Source: Methyloligella halotolerans (lineage in GTDB: Bacteria; Pseudomonadota; Alphaproteobacteria; Rhizobiales; Methyloligellaceae). From it: a stretch of 64,000 nt of DNA. The notes under the pieces were generated by a model. That model saw only the letters and a program-made list of their open reading frames with translations, searched no databases and was not told the DNA's origin. This document shows positions 56,595-64,000 of the stretch, piece by piece (the first letter of the stretch is position 1; each line of letters starts with the position of its first letter). The stretch spans positions 744,001 to 808,000 of the forward strand of contig NZ_MASI01000001.1 of NCBI RefSeq assembly GCF_001708935.1, read 5' to 3'. Position numbers and translations under genes: made by a program.

Positions 56595-57140
56595 TCAGTC
56601 TTTTCGTCTGCGCTCGAGCACGACGATGCTGAACGGGTGCTCGTCCTTCGGCCCGGCCTCGTAGCGCTCCCGGGAGACCTCTTCCCAGCTGCTCCTGTCC
56701 CATTCAGGAAACCAAGTGTCCGCCTCGGGCGATGCATGCACCTCGGTGAAATAGAGACGGTCGGCGACGGCAAGGCTCTCCTTGAACAGCGCCTCGCCGC
56801 CGATGACCGCGATCTCGTCCGCGCCGGTGCGAGCAGCCTCCGCCCGGCCGAGCTCCAGGGCTTCCCTCAGGCTATGGGCGACGGCGCCACCAGGAAGCAC
56901 CTCGAAACTGCGGTCGCGGGTGACGACGATGTTGAGCCGACCGTCGAGACAGCGGCCGAGGGAATCGTAGGTGCGCCGGCCCATCACGATCGGCTTGCCC
57001 ATGGTCACTTTGCGGAAATGCTTCAGCTCGCTGGAGATGCGCCAGGGCAGCTCGCCTTCGAAGCCGATGGCGCCGTTCTCGCCGACCGCCACCACGAGGG
57101 AAAGCGCGGGGTCGGCGCTGGAGAAACTGTGATCCGTCAT
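56595..57140 (-). CDS. folA: Dihydrofolate reductase
   Basis: Reduces dihydrofolate with NADPH. 181 residues from the ATG at 57140. It shows SLVVAVGENGAIGFEGELPW (substrate and Met20-type loop region), GKPIVMGRRTYDSLG and VIGGEALF (NADPH site). It follows thyA by 31 bases, the usual pairing, since thymidylate synthase generates the dihydrofolate that this enzyme recycles. Confidence 0.94.
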   Translation of the reverse strand: MTDHSFSSADPALSLVVAVGENGAIGFEGELPWRISSELKHFRKVTMGKPIVMGRRTYDSLGRCLDGRLNIVVTRDRSFEVLPGGAVAHSLREALELGRAEAARTGADEIAVIGGEALFKESLAVADRLYFTEVHASPEADTWFPEWDRSSWEEVSRERYEAGPKDEHPFSIVVLERRRKD

Positions 57141-57171
57141 GAAATTCCGTCTGTTTCTGCTATCGCTGCGC

Positions 57172-57966
57172 TCAGACCGCGACAGGCGCCTTGATGGCGG
57201 GATGGGGATCGTAGCCGATGAGCTCGAAATCGTCGTAGGCGAAGTCGAAGAGCGAGGCGACATCAGGGTTGAGGCGCATCTGCGGTAGTGCCCGCGGGCT
57301 CCGCTTCAGCTGTTCGTCCGCCTGTTCCAGATGATTCAGGTAAAGATGGGCATCGCCGAAGCTGTGGACGAAGTCGCCGGGCCGCAACCCTGTCACCTGG
57401 GCAATCATCAGGGTCAGCAACGCATAGGAGGCGATGTTGAAGGGCACGCCGAGGAAGATGTCGGCGGAGCGCTGATAGAGCTGGCAGGAGAGCTTGCCGT
57501 CCGCGACATAGAACTGGAACAGGCAGTGGCACGGCGAGAGCGCCATCTTGTCCAGCTCGCCGACGTTCCAGGCGCTGACGATATGGCGGCGGGAATCGGG
57601 GTCGCGCTTCAGGCCTTCGACGATCTTCGCGATCTGATCGATATGGACACCGTCGGGTGTGGGCCAGGAACGCCACTGGCGGCCATAGACGGGGCCGAGT
57701 TCACCGGTCTCGTCCGCCCACTCATCCCAGATGCTGACGCCGTTCTCCTTGAGATAGGCGATGTTGGTGTCGCCTGCGAGGAACCACAGAAGCTCGTGAA
57801 TCACCGATTTCATGTGGACGCGCTTGGTGGTGACGAGGGGAAACCCTTCGCTCAGGTCGAACCGCATCTGATGGCCGAACACGCTCAAGGTGCCCGTGCC
57901 GGTGCGATCGCCTTTTTCGGTGCCCTCGTTCCGGATCAGAGCCAGCAGATCGAGATATTGCCGCAA
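57172..57966 (-). CDS. thyA: Thymidylate synthase
   Basis: Folate-dependent methylation of dUMP to dTMP. 264 residues, the bacterial standard length. The N-terminal [22 protein letters not shown] includes the phosphate-binding Arg; [20 protein letters not shown] holds the catalytic cysteine; [18 protein letters not shown] and [11 protein letters not shown] follow. First gene of the thyA-folA pair. No promoter was assigned in the 160 bases upstream. Confidence 0.96.
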   Translation of the reverse strand: MRQYLDLLALIRNEGTEKGDRTGTGTLSVFGHQMRFDLSEGFPLVTTKRVHMKSVIHELLWFLAGDTNIAYLKENGVSIWDEWADETGELGPVYGRQWRSWPTPDGVHIDQIAKIVEGLKRDPDSRRHIVSAWNVGELDKMALSPCHCLFQFYVADGKLSCQLYQRSADIFLGVPFNIASYALLTLMIAQVTGLRPGDFVHSFGDAHLYLNHLEQADEQLKRSPRALPQMRLNPDVASLFDFAYDDFELIGYDPHPAIKAPVAV

Positions 57967-58128
57967 ACCGCCCTTCCCTTCCCGGTGCTCCGTTCAGCGT
58001 GAGTTCATGATCCTTCCGCTTCACTCGGCTCCAATCGAACTCGGGCCAAGACTCTAGGCGGGCATCGTCCCCCGATATAGGCTCGGGGAAAGCGCAACTC
58101 CAGCGAAGTTCCAGGAGGCCTGTCTCTC

Positions 58129-58392
58129 ATGTGCAAAACTTCCACCTTCAAGACGGCCGGGATCGCGGCCCTCGCATTGCTCATGGCGGCGACCGCTTTC
58201 GTGAGCAGTCCCGCGGACGCCAAGCGGCAACGCTACATCGATGCATATGTTGCCCGCGACATCGCCTTCGACACGGGAATCGTCGAAATCAAGGAGATGG
58301 AGCTCGATGACGGCGTCTGGGAAATCGAGGGTTGGGACGAGCGGCACCGCGAAATCGAGCTGGAGCTCGCGCCCGCTCCGGCGCAATTGTGA
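58129..58392 (+). CDS. Small exported PepSY-like protein
   Basis: 87 residues with a signal peptide (TAGIAALALLMAATAFVSSPADA). The roughly 55-residue mature part, with DGVWEIEGWDERHREIELEL, resembles a single PepSY-type repeat. GGAGG lies 14 bases before the ATG. Function unknown. It ends about 60 bases before the tmRNA gene. Confidence 0.6.
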   Translation: MCKTSTFKTAGIAALALLMAATAFVSSPADAKRQRYIDAYVARDIAFDTGIVEIKEMELDDGVWEIEGWDERHREIELELAPAPAQL

Positions 58393-58449
58393 AGATCGAC
58401 CGGGATTAAGGCCGGAGGCGCTTCTGTGGGGTTTTTTTAAACCACTGAG

Positions 58450-58760
58450 GGGCCTATATATGACGTGTCGGTTTCGACCGACTATGGCGATAAATGGCCT
58501 TCGTAATAAGCCTATCGGACCCGGGGGCAGTACCCGGCGCCTCCACCATAATTCCAGACCGCGGGTCCCCGCATCTGGCATTCTGTGGGGGCGAACTAGG
58601 ATCGACGAGGGTGTAAAAGTTGTGCTTTCGCTCGGCATGGTTCCGCCGTTATCGGGCCGTTCAATAGTTGCAAACGACAACTATGCGGAGGCGGCTCTCG
58701 CTGCGTAAGCAGCGCGATAGCCTCATTTTCAAGTCCTAGCCTGTCGCAGGGCTAGGCGCG
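58450..58760 (+). ncRNA. ssrA: Permuted two-piece tmRNA gene
   Basis: Ribosome-rescue RNA in the circularly permuted form of alphaproteobacteria. The acceptor piece comes first and ends with the T-arm and CGCCTCC-ACCA (CCA at 58546-58548). After a removed spacer the coding piece begins GGGGGCGAACTAGG at 58587; its GGGGGCG pairs with CGCCTCC to make the acceptor stem. The tag frame at 58670-58708 encodes ANDNYAEAALAA then TAA. The outer ends (about 58450 and 58760) are estimates. A GGAGGGC/GCCCTCC hairpin at 58766-58793 may terminate it. sspB follows. Confidence 0.93.
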
Positions 58761-58869
58761 GTTTCGGAGGGCACCGGGCAACAGAAGCCCTCCACTTCTG
58801 CCGACGGGGGTCGGGTCTCGGGAAGAGAGATCGTCGCCCCCTCATTCTAAAGCGGGGCGGCAAAGCGCG

Positions 58870-59412
58870 ATGGCTCAGGACGAGATCCGCTACGACCTTC
58901 TGATCCAAGACGCTCTTCGGAGCGTGATCCGCAAAGTGCTCGTGATGGTGCGCGACGACGGCCTGCCCGGCGAGCACCATCTCTACATCGCTTTCGACAC
59001 CACGGCAGATGGTGTCCAGATTTCCGATCGCCTGAAAGAGCAGTACCCGGAAGAGATGACCGTGGTGCTGCAATATCAGTTCTGGGATCTCGTGGTCGGC
59101 GAGGACCGGTTCGAGGTGAAGCTGTCCTTCTCCAACGTGCCGGAACGCCTGGTCGTGCCGTTCGAGGCGGTGAAGGCCTTCTACGATCCATCCGTGCAGT
59201 TCGGTCTTCAGTTCACCCAGCCGGGCGCCGCTAACGATGCGGCCCGGCAGCATCTCGCCGCGGCCATGCCGGACCTCGTGTCCGATGCCGATGACGGCGA
59301 GCCTGGCCATGGCAGCCACGATGCGGCTGTCGCGGAAAGCGATAGCGACGACGACCATCCGCCGGCGAAATCCGGCGAGGTCGTTGAGCTTGACCGCTTC
59401 CGCAAGAAGTAG
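58870..59412 (+). CDS. sspB: SspB, ClpXP adaptor for ssrA-tagged proteins
   Basis: 180 residues of the alphaproteobacterial SspB type: an N-terminal helix, a substrate-binding domain (HLYIAFDTTADGVQISDRLK, EMTVVLQYQFWDLVV, VPERLVVPFEAVKAFYDPSV), an acidic flexible linker and a C-terminal ClpX-binding tail (VVELDRFRKK). It delivers proteins carrying the tmRNA tag to ClpXP. It lies just after the tmRNA gene that encodes that tag, a functionally meaningful pair. Confidence 0.92.
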   Translation: MAQDEIRYDLLIQDALRSVIRKVLVMVRDDGLPGEHHLYIAFDTTADGVQISDRLKEQYPEEMTVVLQYQFWDLVVGEDRFEVKLSFSNVPERLVVPFEAVKAFYDPSVQFGLQFTQPGAANDAARQHLAAAMPDLVSDADDGEPGHGSHDAAVAESDSDDDHPPAKSGEVVELDRFRKK

Positions 59413-59464
59413 CGTCCAATCCCCTTCGAATTACGTGTGAACCCGGGTCGCGGAGCGCCCTGCT

Positions 59465-61405
59465 CTACGCGCTCGCCGATTGCTGCTGACGAAGCTGACG
59501 CTGACCGCTCGCGCGCGGCGCGGCCTCGTGCTCGATAGGAAGATCCAGCTCGACATAGAGACCTTCGTCGCGGAATTCGAGCTTGGTCTCGCCGCCCAAA
59601 TTGTGCCGAATACCCTTATCGATCAGCTGCATGCCGAAGCCGTTCTCACCCGGCTTGGGCGGGTTGCTGCCCCGCTCCAGCCAGCTGAGGCGGAGGCGCT
59701 TGCCCTTCTTGCGCCAAACCACTTCCAGGTTCCCGTCATTCTGTGAAAGCGCCCCGTATTTGACCGCATTGGTGGCGAGCTCGTGCAGGGTCATAGCCAG
59801 GATGGAGGTCGCGCTGGCAGGCAGGAGGATATCGGGGCCCTTGATGAGGATGGTCGGGCCGTCCTCGCGCATATAGGGCGCAAGCTCCCGCTCGGCCATC
59901 GCCTTCAGGCTCGCCCCCGACCATTGGGATTCCAGCAAAAGGTCGTGAGCACGGTGGAGCGCCTGGAGACGTTCGCCCAGCGTCTGGGCCATGGCCATGG
60001 CGGCCGGGTTGTCGGCATGGCGCAGGCTCGCCTGGACCAGGGACTGGACGATGGCCAGGGCGTTCTTCACGCGATGGTTCAGCTCGCCCACGAGCATGGT
60101 TTGCCGCTCCGCAGCGCGACGCGGCTCGGTGACGTCGCGGAAGATGAGAACGGAGCCGGTCAGGGTCCCGTCGACACCCAGGATCGGGGCGCCGCTATTC
60201 TCGATCGGCAGCTCGGACCGGGCGCTGGTGACGAGCAGGCCCTTATCGGTCAGGCGCGCGACCTCCCCTTCGGCGAGGGCGATGGTAGCGGCATCGCGCA
60301 GCGGCTTCCGGGTGCTCTCGTCGATCACCCGAAAGATCTCGGCGATGGGGCGGCCGTTGGCCTGCTCGGCGCTCCACCCGGTCAGATCCTCGGCAACGCG
60401 GTTGATGAGGAGGACATTGCCGCCGGCATCGGTGGCGATGACCCCGTCGGAAATGCTGTCGAGGGTGATCTGCAGCCATTCGCGCTGACGGCTCAGCTCG
60501 TGCAGGGCGTCGGCGCGGTCCTTGTCGGCCGCCCGCACAGCCTGGGTGGTGGTCCAGACGAAGGCTGCGAGCAGCACGATGCTGGCCACGGCGAAAATGG
60601 CGTAGCTGGCGGCGCTGCCATAGATGCCGTTGATCTCGGCCTGGTGGGCGAGGAAACCGGTGACAAGGGGAAGCACGACGATGCCGGGCAGGAGGCGGCG
60701 AAGCATCTCCCCGGCCGGCGATCGCTCGAGGACGGCCGCCGCGACCCCGCTTTCGGGCGTCGCCAGGAGCAGGCCGATACCGAGCAAAAACGCGCTCGAT
60801 GCGCCGTAGACCGACAGGGCCGAGAACGGGAACGGGGAATAGGCCGTGGTGATGCCATAGGCATAGCCGGTGAGGACGATGAGCACCTGGACGAGGAGCG
60901 CGATGCTGAACAGCTCGCTCAGGAAGGTCATGGTGCGGTCCCTGCCCGCGGCGGCGAGAGCCAGACCGAACAGAAGAAGGGCGATGCCGATGCCTAGGGA
61001 CATGCGCACAGATTCGCGCGTGTCGAGAAACTCGCCGCGGGGCGTATCGGAGCTGCTCAGGGCCTGGTTCAGACCGAACTGCCATCCTGCCAGGTCGTGG
61101 GCCAAGGCGAGCAGAGAGACCGCGATGACGGGCATGGCGAGGAACCACGCCACCGGTCGGCTGGCCTGCCAGGTGAAGCAGAACAACGCCAGCCCGCCCA
61201 GGAGAACGCCGAGGGCCGCGTCGGGCCGCATGTTGGAAAGGTGGTCCAGAAAGTCCGGCAGATCCGCGGGCAGATCGAACCGCCACGCCGCCAGCACATA
61301 GGCTCCAATGACGAAGGTCATCACGGCGGCCACGCGTGCGAGCGCGACAGCAACCCGCTCGCGGCGAGGCTGGGGCAGCGGAAGATGATGCGGAACGTCG
61401 GTCAT
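59465..61405 (-). CDS. HWE/HisKA_2-type sensor histidine kinase with PAS domain
   Basis: 646 residues from the ATG at 61405. The first 290 residues hold about eight membrane helices (an MASE-like sensor). A PAS domain follows (LQITLDSISDGVIATDAGGN...LLINRVAEDLTGWSAEQ), then the dimerisation/phosphoacceptor helix (LVGELNHRVKNALAIVQSL, His in ELNHR). The ATPase shows the N-box HELATNAVKYGALS, and GFGMQLIDKGI as the G-box. This kinase class often feeds the general stress response. No response regulator is adjacent. Confidence 0.88.
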   Translation of the reverse strand: MTDVPHHLPLPQPRRERVAVALARVAAVMTFVIGAYVLAAWRFDLPADLPDFLDHLSNMRPDAALGVLLGGLALFCFTWQASRPVAWFLAMPVIAVSLLALAHDLAGWQFGLNQALSSSDTPRGEFLDTRESVRMSLGIGIALLLFGLALAAAGRDRTMTFLSELFSIALLVQVLIVLTGYAYGITTAYSPFPFSALSVYGASSAFLLGIGLLLATPESGVAAAVLERSPAGEMLRRLLPGIVVLPLVTGFLAHQAEINGIYGSAASYAIFAVASIVLLAAFVWTTTQAVRAADKDRADALHELSRQREWLQITLDSISDGVIATDAGGNVLLINRVAEDLTGWSAEQANGRPIAEIFRVIDESTRKPLRDAATIALAEGEVARLTDKGLLVTSARSELPIENSGAPILGVDGTLTGSVLIFRDVTEPRRAAERQTMLVGELNHRVKNALAIVQSLVQASLRHADNPAAMAMAQTLGERLQALHRAHDLLLESQWSGASLKAMAERELAPYMREDGPTILIKGPDILLPASATSILAMTLHELATNAVKYGALSQNDGNLEVVWRKKGKRLRLSWLERGSNPPKPGENGFGMQLIDKGIRHNLGGETKLEFRDEGLYVELDLPIEHEAAPRASGQRQLRQQQSASA

Positions 61406-61618
61406 ACGCCGATCCTCGCCTGCCGCGGCCACTGTGGGCGCACGTCTCCCGGCTGTAATGGTCGGCCGGTCGAGCCGCCGCGAAACGTGCGGCAGTGTCC
61501 TCTGTCAGGCCATGCTATAGCGTAGCCGATGACAGCATCATTTCGGTTTGATGATGCCGTAATAGACTGGCCAATGCGCGCGAAAAATGCGGCGGCATAC
61601 GAAGAAAATGAGGTGATC

Positions 61619-63043
61619 ATGGCTGCGAGCGAAGCTTCAACCCCCGAGTCGCGAGAGACCCGCACCGAAACGGATGCGTTCGGCGGCATCGCGGTTCCTG
61701 CGGACCGGTATTGGGGCGCCCAGACCCAGCGTTCGCGGCAGAACTTCAAGATCGGCGTGGAGACGATGCCGGTGCCGCTGATCCGCGCGCTCGGACTGGT
61801 GAAGAAGGCAGCGGCACTGACAAATCTCGAACTCGGGCGGCTGGACGAGCGGTCGGCCAAGGCCATCGCATCGGCGGCCGATGAGGTGATCGAAGGCAAG
61901 CTCAATTCTCATTTCCCTCTCGTGGTCTGGCAGACCGGATCGGGAACCCAGTCCAACATGAACGCGAATGAGGTGATCGCGAATCGTGCGAGCGAAATGT
62001 TGGGAGGAACGCTCGGGACCAAATCCCCCATACATCCCAACGATCACGTCAATCTCGGCCAATCTTCCAACGATACCTTTCCCACGGCGATGCATATCGC
62101 TGCCGCGGAAGAGATCGCCTACCGGCTGGATCCCGCACTGGCCTATCTGTTCGAGGCGTTGAAGGCGAAGGCCGAAGACTTCAAGGACATCATCAAGATC
62201 GGCCGCACCCATATGCAGGATGCAACACCGCTTACCCTAGGTCAGGAATTCGGCGGCTATGGGGCGCAAATCGACCAGGGAATCCACATCATGAAGCAGT
62301 CCCTGTACGGGCTCTACGAGCTCGCCCAGGGAGGAACCGCGGTCGGCACCGGGCTCAATTCCCATCCCGATTTCGCGGACAAGTTCGCGGAGAAGATCGC
62401 CGAGTTCACCCATCTGCCCTTCATCACGGCGCCCAACAAGTTCGCCGCGCTGGCCGGCAACGATGCCTACGTGGCGGCCCATGGCGCGCTGAACACCGTC
62501 GCGACGGCCATGTTCAAGGTGGCCAACGATATCCGCCTTCTGGGCTCGGGGCCCCGCTCCGGCCTGGGCGAGCTGATGCTGCCGGAGAACGAGCCAGGCT
62601 CATCCATCATGCCGGGCAAGGTGAACCCGACCCAGTGCGAGGCGGTCACCATGGTGGCGGCCAAGGTGATGGGCAACCAGACCACCATGACCATCGCCGG
62701 CAGCCAAGGGCATTTCGAGCTGAACGTGTTCAAGCCGGTGATGGCCTACACCATGCTGCAGTCCATCCGACTGCTGGGCGACGTGGCAGTCAGCTTCGTG
62801 GACAATTGCGTGAAGGGTATCCGTCCAAACGAGGAGCGGATCGCCGAGCATATGGGCCGGTCGCTGATGCTGGTGACGGCGCTGGCGCCCCATATCGGCT
62901 ACGACAAGGCGAGCGAGATCGCCAAGGCGGCCCACAAGAACGGCACGACCCTAAAGGAGGAGGCGGTGCGTCTCGGCTATGTCCAAGAGGACGAGTTCGA
63001 CAGGCTCGTTCTACCCGAGGAGATGATCGGGCCGAAGGCCTGA
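61619..63043 (+). CDS. fumC: Class II fumarate hydratase
   Basis: Iron-independent fumarase of the TCA cycle. 474 residues from the ATG at 61619, preceded by GAGGTGAT. It shows [72 protein letters not shown] and the fumarase signature [11 protein letters not shown]. It is a complete gene and may form a transcription unit with the small RHH gene 45 bases downstream. Confidence 0.96.
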   Translation: MAASEASTPESRETRTETDAFGGIAVPADRYWGAQTQRSRQNFKIGVETMPVPLIRALGLVKKAAALTNLELGRLDERSAKAIASAADEVIEGKLNSHFPLVVWQTGSGTQSNMNANEVIANRASEMLGGTLGTKSPIHPNDHVNLGQSSNDTFPTAMHIAAAEEIAYRLDPALAYLFEALKAKAEDFKDIIKIGRTHMQDATPLTLGQEFGGYGAQIDQGIHIMKQSLYGLYELAQGGTAVGTGLNSHPDFADKFAEKIAEFTHLPFITAPNKFAALAGNDAYVAAHGALNTVATAMFKVANDIRLLGSGPRSGLGELMLPENEPGSSIMPGKVNPTQCEAVTMVAAKVMGNQTTMTIAGSQGHFELNVFKPVMAYTMLQSIRLLGDVAVSFVDNCVKGIRPNEERIAEHMGRSLMLVTALAPHIGYDKASEIAKAAHKNGTTLKEEAVRLGYVQEDEFDRLVLPEEMIGPKA

Positions 63044-63088
63044 CCGGTTCAGGCGTCTTCCCTGCCCCCTTCGTCTGGGCTTTCCAAC

Positions 63089-63298
63089 ATGTCTTCCACC
63101 AAACGCTCCATCACCATCGCGGGCCACAGGACATCGGTCTCCGTCGAGGACGAGTTCTGGGAGGCTTTGTCGGAGATCGCCGACGAGGACGATAGCTCCA
63201 TCGCGAGGCTGGTGGAGACGATCGATCAGAGCCGAGGAGAGAAAAGCCTGTCGGCTGCCATCCGCGCCTTTGTGCTGCGAAAGGCGCGTAGCGGCTAG
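63089..63298 (+). CDS. Small ribbon-helix-helix protein
   Basis: 69 residues of the RHH_4 type: KRSITIAGHRTSVSVEDEFW forms the ribbon, EALSEIADEDDSSIARLVET the two helices, and SLSAAIRAFVLRKARSG the tail. These proteins are commonly encoded after fumC in related genomes. A DNA-binding role is presumed. Its stop overlaps the end of the opposite-strand gene by four bases. Confidence 0.75.
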   Translation: MSSTKRSITIAGHRTSVSVEDEFWEALSEIADEDDSSIARLVETIDQSRGEKSLSAAIRAFVLRKARSG

Positions 63299-63999
63299 CG
63301 GCCGTAGCCGAAAAGCGGAATGCCGCGCTTCCAGTCGTCGTTGGCCGGCGCAGGCCGGTTCGACCGGCGGGTGGCCGGCGGAGGCGGACGACGCTCCGGC
63401 GCCACGATGGCCTCGGTCGTCTCGTCGGAGGCTTCGGTGAGCGGCGTCTCACCTTCGGATGAAGTCGAGGATTCGTTCAGCTCCAAGAGATCCTCGATGC
63501 TCGATGGGGTCCGCCGGGATTTCGCGCTGTCTTCCTCCCTGCTCCCCGCCTCGCCGCCGTCATCCGGCGCGGTCGCCGTATTGTCCGAAGGGGCGGTCTC
63601 GCCAGCGGGCGGGGTCTCCTGGGCCGTCGACGGCTCCTGTCTACTTTCAGGCTGTTGGGCCGTTTCGGCGTCCCGATCGTTCGGCGCGGGCTCCTGTGCC
63701 GTCTCGGGCTCAGGCTCCTGGACGGTGTTGGCCTGCTGCGGCGTGGCGGCTTCAGCTGCCGGGGCGGCGTCGTCTTCCGCCTTCTCGGGGGCGGGAGTCT
63801 CGACAGACGATTGCGGCTTCGGCGCCCGGGTGGGCGCGCTGTCCGGCGGTCCCTGGCCCGTCACGTCCAGATTCTCCAGCCGCTCCACATCCTCTTCCAT
63901 ACGGCGAACGGTGAAATGCGCGACCAGCGCGTCCGTATCGATCCGGGGCGCGATGGTGTCGATCTGCTCGAGCGGTGCGGCCAGCACCAGGGTGAGCGG
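63295..63999 (-). CDS. C-terminal part of a large protein with disordered tail, truncated by window
   Basis: The frame is open through the right edge, so the start lies outside. The visible N-terminal piece (LTLVLAAPLEQIDTIAPRID, LVAHFTVRRMEEDVERLENLD) could be the end of an AsmA-like envelope protein, but I am not sure. Then about 170 residues rich in Pro, Ala, Glu, Gln and Thr form a disordered segment, ending in a basic PERRPPPPATRRSNR and GIPLFGYGR. Function unknown. Confidence 0.5.
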   Translation of the reverse strand, partial: PLTLVLAAPLEQIDTIAPRIDTDALVAHFTVRRMEEDVERLENLDVTGQGPPDSAPTRAPKPQSSVETPAPEKAEDDAAPAAEAATPQQANTVQEPEPETAQEPAPNDRDAETAQQPESRQEPSTAQETPPAGETAPSDNTATAPDDGGEAGSREEDSAKSRRTPSSIEDLLELNESSTSSEGETPLTEASDETTEAIVAPERRPPPPATRRSNRPAPANDDWKRGIPLFGYGR

Positions 64000-64000
64000 C

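Overview
The window is GC-rich chromosomal DNA from an alphaproteobacterium, most likely in the Hyphomicrobiales (Rhizobiales). The grounds are a permuted two-piece tmRNA gene with an ANDNYAEAALAA tag, an alphaproteobacterial SspB next to it, a miaA-degP-DUF2065-hflC-hflK-folA-thyA block, an HWE-type histidine kinase, and dispersed GTCAT...CCGGG palindromes between genes. The species cannot be named from the sequence alone.

Layout. 0-1 kb: 3' part of an MFS transporter. 1.2-8.6 kb (minus strand): a Calvin/pentose-phosphate operon glpX-prk-tkt-gap-pgk-fba, with no RuBisCO in view. 8.8-12.3 kb: a peptide-type ABC transporter (binding protein and two permeases) without ATPase genes. 12.4-19 kb: a complete set of late and early biotin genes (bioD, bioA, bioC, a bioH-like esterase, bioF, bioB) followed by a D-amino-acid aminotransferase. 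19-23.5 kb: a structured RNA candidate, a DUF892 protein, and a DUF2946/TonB receptor/YcnI set that looks like copper uptake. 23.5-32.7 kb: an ethanolamine-type permease, several membrane and exported proteins, a SIR2-like protein, HdeD and a methyltransferase.

32.71-40.08 kb is a 7.4-kb genomic island bounded by a 45-bp repeat of the 3' half of tRNA-Lys(CTT). No integrase is visible. It carries a HEPN-type protein, an XRE repressor with an ImmA/IrrE-type metallopeptidase, a divergent four-gene ubiquitin-like conjugation operon (Ubl, cysteine-less E2-like protein, JAB-E1 fusion, DUF6527 protein) and a HipBA module with an operator array. The XRE/peptidase pair and the Ubl operon share one intergenic region holding two facing promoters and two matching operator-like palindromes. 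This resembles the repressor/protease switch known from CBASS islands and is the most interesting system in the window.

40-64 kb returns to core genome: cspA, leuA with a leucine-rich leader peptide, ilvB-X-yqhA-ilvN-ilvC, kup, miaA, degP, hflKC, folA/thyA, tmRNA, sspB, a sensor kinase, fumC and a small RHH protein.

Seven otherwise well-conserved reading frames (gap, eat, a membrane protein, a beta-helix protein, the SIR2-like protein, hipA, kup) are each broken by one missing base. Most of these sit in a short G or C run. This points to deletion errors in the underlying sequence rather than seven pseudogenes, so those genes are annotated across the break.
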